This document shows, piece after piece, positions 1 through 12,400 of a stretch of DNA of 64,000 nt. Each line of letters opens with the position of its first letter. The stretch's first letter is position 1. Made by a program: the position numbers and the translations under genes. Source of the stretch: Anthopleura xanthogrammica (lineage: Eukaryota > Cnidaria > Anthozoa > Actiniaria > Actiniidae). Location: the NCBI GenBank assembly GCA_964019055.1, contig OZ025216.1, positions 682,001-746,000 on the forward strand, in the 5' to 3' direction. The notes under the pieces were generated by a model. It had not been told where the DNA came from. It searched no databases and saw nothing but the letters and a program-made list of their open reading frames with translations.

Positions 1-3000
1 TTTTTCTTCCAAATGATCGTCTCTTTTCAAACTCCCTTTCAAAGCCATTGACACTCTTTCTGATTTTGGCGACTTCGCGGAAATGAGAAATTTAGGGATG
101 TCAAAATCTTCATCTTTGCTGAAATCCTCTTCTGAGCTTGATTCCATCGCAGCTAAACCCTTGAAACTGAAAGGAGTGAACGAGAAAGAGTTCAGTCTGG
201 GTGGAGAACCCGCTAAGCTTTCGTGGCTTCGACTCTTTTTTTTTGTTCTTGCAAGCTTTGAAGCTTCATACTCCAATCTCCTCCTTTCAGCCATTTCTCG
301 GTTCTTCTTCTTTTTCGTCTTATCGACAGTTGCGTACAACTGGGGCAGAACTTCGACGCTCTTCGAATAAGCTGAATTCAAATACACAAAATTCGGAGAA
401 GCGCTTGTCCTTGAAAAATTATTTTGATCAATTGTTTGTGGAAATCCGGTATTTCCTTCACTGTTTTTGGTCGTTTCGCTTTGGTTGTACCTCTTGCTCC
501 CAAATGCCGGCAGCGTTTTCCCTCGTCCAGGCAGGCCTGGATTGTCACCATGCGGCAAAGGGGATTCATCATCAGGAGGTGGTGGTGGCAAGGGGCGATC
601 ACGTGGAGGCCTCATTTTGCCAGGTGAAGCCGGGGGTACATTAGTGTCTTGTAGAGGGACCCTGGTTGCTCGATCAGGTAAGGGTGGAGGTACGTCTTCC
701 TCGGTCAGTGTCGAAGAGCTTGTTGCTCCAGCAGGTAAACTCTCTGGGCTGAAATCGCCACTCATTGAAAACTGGTCGTCGTTGCTCTCTGATGGTACCG
801 TACTTGACGGGGAGACTGGAGATGACAGGTCACTGGAAAGGATTGGCTCGTTTTCTGGTGACAGCTCAAGTGGACACATGTCCTTTTTGAAGTAATCTGG
901 AGTTCCACGAAAACTCTGCAAGAGATAAAAAAATGAATGAACGAATGGAAGGATGGATGAATAGATGGATGGATGGATGGATTAAGGGATGGATGGATGG
1001 ATTGATGGATGGATGGACAGATGGATTAATGGATGGATGAGCGGATGTAAGGATGGATGGATGGTTGGGTAGATGGATGGACAAATGGATGGGTGAATGG
1101 ATGGATGGATGGATGGATAGTTGGGTGGATGGGCAGGTGGATGGATGGTTGGGTGGATGGATGGGCAGATGGATGGGTGGTTGCATTCCAAGAACAGAGG
1201 TTCCCTTCCAGTTCCCCCCTCCCCCCCATCCCACAACACCAATCATGCTGGCTAGACAACTAAGCTACTCACAGATGAAGAAATGTGGTTATAACCACTG
1301 GGTGTTCGGCTAAATCCTCTATGGCCCTCTTTAACACTCAAGCTTATCTGTGACCTAGCATGATCAAGGAAATCATAATTTGACGCTCCCTGGGGTGCTT
1401 CACTCCTTGACCCAAAACTTGAATGACAGTCATAACTATTGTAGCTTGGATCTGATGATGCAGCAAAGCTGCCAATACTAGGGCCACTGCCGATGCTGTC
1501 TGATCTGCCCAAGTGAGAGTAACTATCCATCATATCTCCTGTGACAAAAAGTTCATTACAATTTACAAAATTATTTACATCATGACCCCTGGATGCAATG
1601 TATCATGGGATACCTTGGGGCAGATTATGTAACTACATAGGTACCTATGCATACCATAAGACGTGGAATTTTTGTTGAAATGTTTTTTACATGATGGTAA
1701 ATGGGGAATTGTAAAGTTCCTCCTAAGATTATCCTTCCTACTGACTTAGGGTCCAGAGGTTATTCATTCTCACTCTCGCATTTGCTGTTTTGGCATGAAG
1801 TCGAGAGGAGAAGAAGTCACTACTCACACCTCCCATGCTCACCTAAACCTACCCAAAGTGAAATAGATCCTCAAGAGTTCAGGGACCTCCCTATCCCCTT
1901 CCCTTATATTCACCCTGGATGATATTTTTACCTTCTTGTATGGACCTTGGTGCACTTCCAGCCATATCATAGTCATCATCTGGGCTCCCTATCATAAAAC
2001 ATTTTGTATTTATTAATACAGATAGCTTTGTACTGTTCTATTGAATAAGCATAATAATTATTAGAATTCTGAATTGTGACATGTTTCATACCTGCTGGAA
2101 TGTTGAGAACACTAAAGCGCAGTTGATCATATGCTCTTGACATATCTTCCTCACTATTAGCAACTACTCCAGCCCCAGCCCTTGACTGTGCCTGCAGCCG
2201 TTCAGTAGCAAATTTATCAATTGTATCAAAGATTCTGTTATCTTCTCCTGGTTGGGTGTAAAAGGTGTATTTTCCTGGTCCCATGGGTGATCTTCTTCCA
2301 GCCTCAAAGCTGAATTCACAGCGATCCATGCACTCATAGTTGCGTATAGTCGTGAGAGGCCATTGAGCAAGCACTGCCCTGGTTCGTTCAAGAGCAAGAG
2401 TAACACCCCATTTTGAAATGTGCAGCAAACATTTCTGGTCTTTTGCACCAATTCTTTGCATTGATTTGTTGCCACAACACTGGATCCTGAAAGTCTTTCC
2501 TGTAAAGAAAAAGATGTTAGAGAAACTCTCCAAAATTATTCTTAAGGGATTTAATAATTTTCCAAGGTACGTGTATCAAGGTTTTTTTACCTGGTTGGAT
2601 ACCTGTGTTAAACTAGCGGTTTGTTTTCTTCAGTAGTCTGGTAACCAGACTCTCTAAATATGTGAGGCTTTAGGGTAGAGAAAGAGGGAGAAGAGGGAGA
2701 GATAGAGAGAAGGAGAGAAAGGGTGAGTGTGGGGGAGTGAGAAGTTGAGGGCCCGAGGCCTCACTAGGGTGAAGAAAAGTCATGCATCATACATCACATG
2801 GGTGGACAAATACATATCCAGGATGCTGTATGGGTGGATAAATACATATTACAATTACAAAATTAGGACCTTCAAGCTAATCTTACCAACAATCCTTGGA
2901 TTCAGTCTGGTTTGCATCTGTAGCTGTGTAACCCAAAGATCCATGACAATTTCAGACTCTGCTGCCAGTATATATGTGTCAGCGTCATTATTGACTTCGA

Positions 3001-4728
3001 ATACAAACTGTTTTCCCTTCATTTCATCCCGTTTTAAAACTCTATAATGTGGGAAAAGTTCCAGTGTCCCTCTTGCTATCTGTCTCCTCCAGTTTTCTGC
3101 TTTATCAAACCACTGTATGAATGCTTGATCGCTTGAGCAGTATTTCCTCAACACATAAAAACCCTTTTTCCATTTTTTTGAAAAAGATTTCTTTAACCAT
3201 CCTTTTTGTTCATTATCTTCTGCTGGTCTTTCAAGCCACCCCTGTAAACAGAACAGTCAATAAAACAGGGCACAGTTAGATTATAAAACCAGATAGTGAA
3301 AGCGAAAGGCCGAAGGGGTTATGACTTGTAGACCATGAGGGTGTGTGGTATAATTGTTTTAGTCTAAACCTACTAATCGGTCAAATATATAGATACAAAT
3401 GCTTTTGAAATTAAGTTGAAAACACAAGTAAGCCACCAGTGTTGTGGTTTTCAAAAACGAATTTTTTTGCTACTAGTGATCACTATTCGTACATCACTAA
3501 TAGACCAATAGTATCTCAGCCAATCAGAGTGCAGGATTTGTGATAGACCATTAGTAGGTTTAGGCTAATGTCTATATTAAAGTAATTCAGCCAATCAGAT
3601 CTTAGGGTTTTAGATTCTGGAACTGCACATACTACGTTTGTTTGTTAGTGGATTCATTGATGTTTGTGGGCGTAGTCGTCATATGAATTTTTGTGACAAT
3701 ACCATGGTTCAGTGGATTCAGTAGTATCATTTCTTCAGGATTTTTTCCCCTTTTTAAAGCATTTGACGGGATCATCCTTTATCCTTTGGCTCTCACTACA
3801 TGCTTTTAAGTGCCATTTTCATAGTTCGTAATATATATTTAATATTTTAATAAGTCATATTTTATAAATATTACACATTTTATATATACATATATTTTTA
3901 TTTTTGTAATCAGAGTCTGAAAAGTCCTGAAGGGAGAATCTAATAAAGTATATTTTATATTTCATATAGAAAAAGAATAACGAGAAGTTTTGTGAACATG
4001 TTGTTGTTATAATATTTCGGATGGCCTCCGCCATCCATCGTCAGATATTACTGAACGTTTTAAAGTTGAATTAATATAAGGTAAGTGTCAACGTGTCCCA
4101 AAATATTTTATTTTTTATTTGTCCATAACAAAAGAAAATAATAATATAAATTGGGATAATTAGACCCTACAATATCCCTCTGGGAGACGTTAAAGCAGCT
4201 CAATTTGGAGGACAAAACAAAAGAATTTCAATCCCTTGAGAATTGGAACCCTATTGTTTTGACCTCCGCATTGAGCTGCATTCTGGCGTGCTGCAAGGGG
4301 TCTATACTGCGAGGTCACATGATCAAAAATGGTCACCACCATTATATATATGATAATTATCATTTAATAATAAACTTAGACTTCCAAAAGCTAACACACA
4401 CACCTATAAATATGAGCAATCTAAAATAATATATTATTTACGTGTAGAAGATCTAGAAGCGATCAAATATTTGGCATGTGGACAAGTAAGCACGCCTTCC
4501 ATGACTTGGTTGCTGTTTACTTTTAGGTATCTACTTCAAAAGCACCATTCCTTTTGTTTTAGTGTCATTAAAATTGTTTTATATCCTCAATTGTTGATGG
4601 ATAAGTGTAGCTGAATCCTAAATTTTGATTTTAGGTGAGAAAAATGTGAAATTTTATTCAAATATTTGATGTACTAAATCAGAAAGTTGCTTCAAACTAA
4701 CCTCAAAGATGTCTTCGATGTCCTCCAT
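1..4728 (-). CDS. DOK-family docking protein (PH + IRS-type PTB), 3' end outside window
   Basis: Membrane-proximal adaptor acting below receptor tyrosine kinases. Coding exons (minus): 4728-4702, 3241-2887, 2499-2092, 1988-1932, 1538-1273, 915 to beyond base 1. They total 2028 nt (676 codons) and every junction keeps frame. The start ATG at 4728 is the first in frame after a stop ([15 protein letters not shown]). Residues about 10-127 form a PH domain ending in an amphipathic helix ([10 protein letters not shown]). Residues about 128-235 form an IRS-type PTB; its WPLTTIRNY and [18 protein letters not shown] stretches resemble DOK more than IRS or FRS2. The tail has Tyr motifs (YDMA, NYDFLD, and VYLN, a YxN Grb2-type site), proline stretches ([16 protein letters not shown]) and a basic helix ([16 protein letters not shown]). 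The reading frame is still open at base 1. Family assignment is firm; the paralogue is not decided. Confidence 0.85.
930..1182. repeat. GGAT/GATG tetranucleotide array in DOK-like intron
   Basis: Roughly 250 bp of imperfect (GGAT)n/(ATGG)n inside the last visible intron of the DOK-like gene. It creates overlapping spurious ORFs (HPSIHPSIH on minus, DGWMDGW on plus) that are not genes. Confidence 0.9.
3358..3572. mobile_element. Inverted-repeat (MITE-like) element in DOK-like intron 1
   Basis: About 22-bp imperfect inverted ends: AGTCTAAACCTACTAATCGG at the left and the complement of GACCATTAGTAGGTTTAGGC at the right. No ORF inside. It lies in the first intron of the DOK-like gene. Confidence 0.6.
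3840..3965. repeat. AT-rich tract with retroelement-tail-like end
   Basis: AT-rich stretch followed by a segment (GGGAGAATCTAATAAAGT, about 3935) that also occurs near 20010 as GGGAGAATACTATTAAAGT before an ATT array. Shared tails of this kind suggest 3' ends of a dispersed retroelement. No coding part is visible. Confidence 0.35.
4161..4304. mobile_element. TAGACC-ended MITE, copy 1
   Basis: 144-bp palindromic element starting TAGACCCTAC and ending AGGGGTCTA, with inner arms GCAGCTCAATTTGGAGG and the near-complement CCTCCGCATTGAGCTGC. A second copy lies at 61232-61365. Located in DOK-like intron 1. Confidence 0.75.
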
Positions 4729-6435
4729 TTCAAAGTATCGACTGCTCAATACATCAAGAACATAGCTGTGTTCATTCTCCAATGAAATTGTCTTAAATTA
4801 TCAAGGTAAAGAAATGAAGAAGATGACCAATTCTAGAGCAACATGGTGAGCAATTCGTACCATTCAATCTATAACTGAGTCGATGAAGTCATTCATGAAT
4901 ATTCTCATTGAATATCAAACAGCATAACAATCAAGTGTAGTGCTTGTAGCGTCCAGCTTATGTACAGCGTTTCAGCAGCTCTACTTCGGTTCAGTTAAGC
5001 ACAAATATAAGGAATTTTAGCTGTTTACCTAATGAAAGGCTACAAGTTGGCAGCTTCGTCTGATTGAAGTTCTTTTTACAGGAAGTTGATTGATATGACG
5101 TCACATAAGATGTCTGTTCACTTCCGGTCTTTCGTGGTGTCTCTATTGTCTCTTGTTCTTGTATTTTATAAAAGATATATAAATAATTGAAAGACATTTT
5201 TTTAGTTAAAGTAAAATTTGTATTCAGAGTGCTGTGAATGAGCGTATCAAAAGCCGTTTTTGTTAACCAAGTTGAGGATGAAGCACTCAGGATGGATCAA
5301 AAGTGATGATCTAGCGGGCTTTTTGCCATCATTATCAGATTATATAGACACATCAATATAGTTCTCATTATCCGGTAAAAAAATATATCCATGGGCGTGG
5401 CTCAGTGGTAAAGCGCGCACACGGAATGTCATATCGTGATAATTGGAGAGATAGTGAGATATGTAAAGCTGATTTAGATGGATCCACTCCAAGCTTTGTA
5501 CTCGTATCGTCAGTCATCGTCAGGTAAAAAATGCACGTTTCTTTGCGGGTGCGGTAAACGTCTGTGATTCTACCATACTGTCTGCAGCTTGTCTCGTTGT
5601 GTAAGTTTGAATGTGGTTCTATCACAGAAGCGTCAGGGTGACATGTTGCGCGCAGTGCTGCCGTAATATTTAGCCTTCAGCTTTGAGTCTACGCTGTCGC
5701 AGGAACGAGATAACTAGTCTTTATTCTTGTAGACGAGCCGAACACAAAAACAAACTTAATGCCAAACGCGGTGAAGTAAAAGCAAGGTTAAGAGCGAAGA
5801 ACAATGAACTTGAAGCTTGTCAAGACAAAGAAATCCAACTAGACCTCAATACATCTCGTAATACTCAAATAAAGAGCAAGAACGATTTTAATAGAGGAGT
5901 CTCAACAGGCAGGCAGAGAAAAAAAATCAGTATTAGGAAACAGAATGATACAGATAAACTTTTGGAAAGAATAACATATCAGTTAACCCTTTGGGTTATC
6001 TCTCTTGCTTCCTCCACTTATCTCTTTTAACCTTGTCTTTGTTTTTTTTTTTTTTTTTTTTTTTTGTACACGTGGAAAAAAATAAACCTTTGAAACCTTT
6101 GAGGCTTTGAAAGTGGTGGGTGAAAGAATCCCTAACTACCCCTCCCCTTCCCCTCCCCTCCCCTCCCCTCCACCACCTCCCCTCCCCTCCAAGAAATACA
6201 AATCAACGTTTTTATATATTTTCTGGCTGATTTTAAAATGTCAAACTTTGATAAATTCGTACTTAAAAGTACTATCTCCTTAATTGAAAATTGGGCCCAA
6301 TTTAATTCAGGTTATTGTTATTGTTTCATTAATGATTAATGAGTTGGGTTTTTTTGAACGTTAATGAGGTCTGCATAAATTAATCATCCCTATAGTGACA
6401 GCTCCACACATACCTGTGAAGTCGAGCAAACGGTG
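4729..6435. other. Head-to-head intergenic region (DOK-like / kinase gene)
   Basis: Spacer between two divergent start codons, presumably holding both promoters. No TATA box, ribosomal or transfer RNA was convincing. It contains a poly-T run near 6038-6065 and a CCCCT array (6140-6190). A lysine-rich 115-codon ORF (5683-6030, plus) has no recognisable domain and was not called. Confidence 0.6.
6036..6192. repeat. Poly-T run and CCCCT array
   Basis: A run of over 25 T at about 6038-6065, then pyrimidine-rich (CCCCT)n at about 6139-6190, a few hundred bases upstream of the kinase start codon. Confidence 0.85.
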
Positions 6436-9400
6436 ATGGAGAACTATAAGGTAAAAACATCTCTCCTACTCTCTCAATTGCTGCAAAATAACCCATGCTT
6501 ACTTATACTTGGATTTTTTTATCTTAGCTTCACCAGAGATTAGGCAAAGGTGCTCAAGGCGCGGTATTTTTGGTCGAGAACAAGAATGATAAGAAGCAAT
6601 ATGTCCTAAAGAAGGTGAGAAAATGGCCTTCATTCAAATGTTAATACCTCCTTTAAACGGGTTTAAAGAACGTAACTTTATACGTAAGCAAATAATTTCT
6701 TCATTAAAGCAGGTAGTAGGCTATAAAAGAACTAATAACGGTATAGTTATTGTTGTTTAAGTCGAGTTTTTCCTCTTTGATATGCTTGTTCTTGCAGTAC
6801 TGTGTTTGTAGACACATGTGACGGGAATTTCAAGAGACTCACTTTACACTTTAAGCCAACTTTTTTCTCTTCAAAAAAGATTTTTTTACTACATACGCCG
6901 TTGTAATTAAAAAGATATACCCAATAAGTACTTCAATTGGCAGAAAATCAAAAGGAATTATTATTTAATGCTTAATTTGTACGGAAAGGCGCTACAAAAC
7001 ATAAACAAACAAATCAAAATTTGCATATTGAAGTTCAAACTCGAAAATCTTTATTAATTTCTATTTAATTCTGATGAAGAGGTTTCAAAGCGAAAAAAAA
7101 ATGAAAGTAACGTAAATATTTCTAACATTTCAAAAAGGATTAAAGATTTATGGAGAGCAGAAGTTATAGTATTAGAAGATTGTAGACAGATTTGACAAAT
7201 ACATTTTGACAAGTTCAATTTTTTTTAGTCACCTGAGAACTGACGAGACAAAAGGCTAAAATAATATTTAAAAAAAAATATTACTAACAAATAATAAAAA
7301 TATAGAAAGAAATGTACAAGTGAACTTTAGAAATTAAGCTTATAATGTGAAAAAAATATAAAAAATTGATGCAATACTAACAAAAAATCAATGCCAAATG
7401 TTTTCATAATTAATTCACCTTATTAATTATATTTTAATGATTCCAAGGTTGTTATATAGTTAATTTATTTACCTTCATATATTTATATCACTTTTTTTGG
7501 GCTTCCTGTGTTTTGATGGCATAATTTATAAGGTGAGGTACTGTGAGGTACTTGTTGCTATGGCAATAAGGTAGCTCAGTCATTACTCGTGAGACTCACA
7601 TGTCACTCATCAAACTTATCAGAACCTGAAACAATATCTGGGCTGATCAGGGCATGTCTTACTCACAGGTGTGAGGTTTTGGGAGGGTTAGAACCCTCAG
7701 ATCAAGGGAGAGACCCAACAAACTCTATGCACAAGTGATTGAGAGCTTGGTGAGGGACAAGTGCACCATGCTTGATTCCCCAGTTGAGCAAGTATAGATT
7801 GGCTCAACCCTACTCTCTTGCTTTTGGTTTTTAAAATTGAACTAATTTTCACTTTAAGGTGGAGTGTAATGATGAGAGTGAGGCTAACAAAGCTTTCAAA
7901 GAGGTTAGTATTTAATTTTTGCACTACGGCATACTTTAAGTATTACAGAACCATACTACAATCCTACAAAACTATTCACACTGAGTGCTGATTATAACTA
8001 GCAAGACAAGAGAATTATTCACACAGTCTGTTGTTTGAGTAATATCATCCTATACGGAAATTGTTAGATTGTAATTTCCGATATGCTTATTCATTCAGGT
8101 AGTAGTCGTACTCTACGATAGCGTATATTATAGTATAATAAATATTTTTGTGCATATACTAATGACACATCATGACAAAACATGACAAAAAAAGTAGCCC
8201 AACCAAGCAAATTCAGAGTGGTTAGATTTAGGATTAAGTTTGTGATAGACATTGTATTAAGCATTTGCTGCCAAAGAATCCTCCTGGCTCCAATAATTTT
8301 TTTTCTAAGTGAGGAGAACCAAATTCCTCAAAAATTTCGACTTGTGTGTTCAAAAACCTATGACATACTTGGTTAACCCATACACGATGATACTACCATT
8401 GTTTGGTGTACATGTCAGTGAGCGTTCATTCTTGCGCACATTGATGTTTATAGACAAATTACCAATTACAAATGTAACCCATAATATGTTGTTATGACAA
8501 TACTATTTTATTTACTTTCAACGTTTCATACAGGCCATGGCCCTGCAGGAGCTTAAACATCCATTTACCTGTGGTTACAAAGAGTTCTTTGTTACTTGGG
8601 ACAAAGAGGTAAGATTTAATCAGTCTAGAACTTCTAGCAATTGCAATTACCTGGTATGAATATTACTAATAATTTCTTGATATTTATTGTTTAATTAATT
8701 TCAATTCATTATTTAGGAGTCAGCCATGTTTGTGTGTATAGTAATGAAGTATTATAAACTAGGTAAGTACATATACACTATAAGGATGTTTCCATGGCAA
8801 CCATGCTATATGTCAATATAGCACTATAATGCATGTTTTTCAAGGTGTTTTTGATGCAGCTATGCACATATAGAGGGGATAGCAGTAGCACATTTTGATT
8901 AGCTAGCAAATATATTTTTCTTTTTTGTAGGAGACTTGGACAAAGCTTTAAAACAGAGAAGGTCTAAGGGAGAGTCTATAAATGAAATTGTAAGTTCCTT
9001 AGTAATTTACATACAGCATCAAATTTTTATCAGCAGATCTATCTTTTATCATGCAATTACAGTCTCCAGAACCCCATAGACTCTCTAGTAGTTTGAGCAT
9101 ATTTTCATGTGTATTATAGATTCTAAAGAAATGGTTTGGTCAAATGCTGGAAGCTCTGGTGTTTGTACATGACAAGCAAGTCATTCACAGGTTGGTGATG
9201 TGTCATAGAGAGATTTACTTTAATGCCATCTATTATGGTTTAAATATTGATCATTATTTTCTTTATATTTTACTTGCAGAGATCTTAAACCAAGTAATAT
9301 TTTTATGGAGGACACAGGAGATGTAGTTGTAGGTATGTTGTAAATATTATTATAGTTTGACTATACCAAAAATTCCAATCCCCTCCATTGGGGAGGTATG

Positions 9401-12400
9401 GATATTTTCTGGAACTACATGGTATATCCTCAGACCCTCCCTACCCCTTGGAAATTCCATTCTCCCTCCATGGGGGATGTATGGAGATTTTTTGGATTTA
9501 CACAATATACCCTCCTCAGACCCTCACCACCCCTTGGAAATTCCATTCTCCCTCCATGGGGGAGGAATGGAGTTTTTGTAATTATAAATGAGATTCATTT
9601 TTTAAAGGTGATTTTGGTGTTGCAACAATCATGGATGACGCTCGAACAAGAACAAGAACAACTGTTGGTGAGATAAAAATGAATGATGACACCCTCTTCC
9701 ATTATTCAGCAGGAAATAACTATTTTATCTTGTTATTTTCAGGAACAATGAACTGGATGGCACCAGAAGTATTAGAAAGACCGTATCCTTGAATAGCTTG
9801 ATAATAGATGTTTAGAGATCTCATAGTAGTGTAAATCATGCTGTTGGCTTTCTCAACCCTGGAATGTAAAGCAATAAAGATTCTGAGTATCTCATAAGAA
9901 GACTTTGTTAGGAATGTGTTTCATAGCTAAAAATAACAGCCAATGTCAGCTAAAATTGGCACTTGTGTGGCCAAACACTTCTTAGGCTAGTCCTCTTGAC
10001 TGGTCACATGTTGATCAGTGAGGTGTGGCCAGTTGTCATGTCCAGCCATTGAGCAGTCGTTATTTTTAGCCATGTATTTAGACAAAACCATTGATATTTG
10101 GAAGGCATTGTCATCTAGATTATCTGTTTTAATTATTTTGTTAAAAAAGGAATTTTACATTATAATCTTTAACCTACTTAAGGTATGATGAAAGAAGTGA
10201 TGTCTGGTCCTTAGGTTGTATTTTCCTTGAAATGGCCACCTGTGGTTTCATGGATGTAAGTCATGCTATTTCTGGTTTCCTTGTCCCTGGACTTGATACA
10301 TAAAATCATAGTACATGCATGGTTAACCACCAATCACTCAGCACAGCTATGTTTTCCTCTCTCCCCAGACAGCATTCATTCCCACCCATAAACACACCCT
10401 TAATAAATGCAATGGGTGTCCCCACCATAGGATACAGATCCCTGTCAGAGAATATAGACCCTCCCCCCACCCAACCCTGAGGCAACGGGACCCTATTCCA
10501 GTCCCTATCAAAGGGTATAGAACCCCACCCTCACCCCAGAGGGCATAGATCCTTAACCTCAACTCCTGACAAATGGCATGGGTTCTCCCCTCCTCCCTAT
10601 TGAAGAGCATGGATATCTCCAACTGCTTCTATAAGAGGACATAGTTCCTCACCTCCCAACACCAAGCAGTGCAGAGACAGTACCATCATGTTTCACTGTA
10701 TGCCACTTTGTAGGGGGTTCACCATTGTGGTCTAGCCTGCTGTATATCTCATTTCCATTCTTGCATTCAAGAAGTTTTATTAAAAACTATTTTCGCTGAT
10801 TTGTTTTTATATATTTTAATATCCATACAGTCTGCTCAAATGTCGTCAGTTCTGTTTCAAATCAAACAGTCACCCCAAGTTTTGGAGGAAATACTAGAAA
10901 CTGTCAAGAAGGTATAGTTTCATTCTATCTGTCATTTCCATTATAGAATATATAAAGATGGGGCTGAAAGCCATACCCCTCACCCTCTTCGTAGTATCTG
11001 GATGCTATGGAGAATCCTTATCCAACCCTCCCTATGTTTAACCTTCTGATGACTTATTATTTAAGGAATTGTAAATAATTATCTTAACCAGTTGTTCTGT
11101 TCTCCAGCAATATTCCAGTGATATGTGCCAGCTTATTCGTACCATGTTGAGAAGAAACTTCCAACAAAGACCATCAGCAAAGTAAGCCTTTCTGTTCTTG
11201 ATTTGTTCTTGTTTTCATTCACTAATCTTGATGTCTTTTTGTTGTCTTTCAGAGAGTTGTTTGATCTTCCATATGTGAAGTCTTGTATTGCTCTGCATAA
11301 CAATAATAGGAGTGCCAAATCAGGTTCAGGTTCACCATCAAAGAAAGCAGGTATGAATAACATATGCATGCTTAAACTTGTGAGTCTATGTTGAGCTAAA
11401 TACCCTTCAAATGAAGCATTGTTGGTACATACTGGGTGTGGTACACTCCCTTAGGTTTCAGAGAGAAGAGACAACTTCTCTGAGGCTTCTTAAAATCAAC
11501 AGCTCTAACTCCTAAAATTCCATTCAAACTCAGTTGGTAAAAAGCCTCTTTGGAACCAATACCCATCATAAAATTACCCTCCCCACCCCCCTTATTTAGC
11601 CTTATCTGTATAAGCACGATGCTGTTTTACATTCAATCCTCGAATAACTTTTCCTTCTTGTCCTTATTTCAGGTGACAAGAAGAATGGTAAGTATTGTCG
11701 CGTAGCAAATCTTTTTGGCCATGCTGTTTTGACAATGCTTTGGTTTAACCACGAATATTTGTTTCTAAAATTAGCTGCAGTCAAACCGGTGCCAAAGGAC
11801 AAGGGAATAGCTGGTGTTCTCCGTAAGTAACATTCTTGTATGTTGCATTGAGGGAGGGAGGGAGGGTCATTATAGTAGATTTTGCACGAGTGGGAAACCG
11901 GCGGATAGTACCGTAAATCCTAGAGCGGTTTTCGTATGAGTGGGAAACGATACGGCAAATTCGCAGTCCGCACTGTAGCCGTGCCATATCTTACCGTAGC
12001 CGTGCCATATCTTACCGTAGCCGTGCCATATCTTACCGTAGCCGTGCCATATCTTACCGTAGCCGTGCCATATCTTACCGTAGCCGTGCCATATCTTACC
12101 GTAGCCGTAGCTATGCGTTGTGGTTGGGATAATTACTGAAAGTCAAGTGGAAGCCTTATAAACGTGCTGTAAGTAAGTACCGTACGTTTTCCACTCATAC
12201 TCGAACCGGGTACGTTCAGCACTTAAAGAAAACCTGTTTCGATAGTATAAGGCCCAAAATTATAATACCTATCTATGTAAATGTAAAAGCAGTTGTTGTT
12301 AAAACAAGTTGTTAAAACAAGAGCACGCTCGTTTTCAGAATACATGAAGGAAAACAAAGACTCCGAAGCCTGTCAGGTAAATTTCAAAATAACCTTTTTT

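Noticed and set aside
866..1246. HPSIHPSIH ORFs
   Set aside because: GGAT tetranucleotide array in an intron.
5395..5460. tRNA-like sequence TGGCTCAGTGGTAAAGCGC
   Set aside because: A-box match only; no B box or clover-leaf follows.
5683..6030. Lysine-rich 115-codon ORF upstream of the kinase gene
   Set aside because: No domain, no splice context, next to poly-T; may be repeat-derived. Not enough to call a gene.
11936..12139. Possible CRISPR-like array of 21-bp repeats, or a VAVPYLT repeat protein
   Set aside because: Repeats are contiguous with no spacers, lie in an intron of an animal gene, and the ORF is only the repeat.
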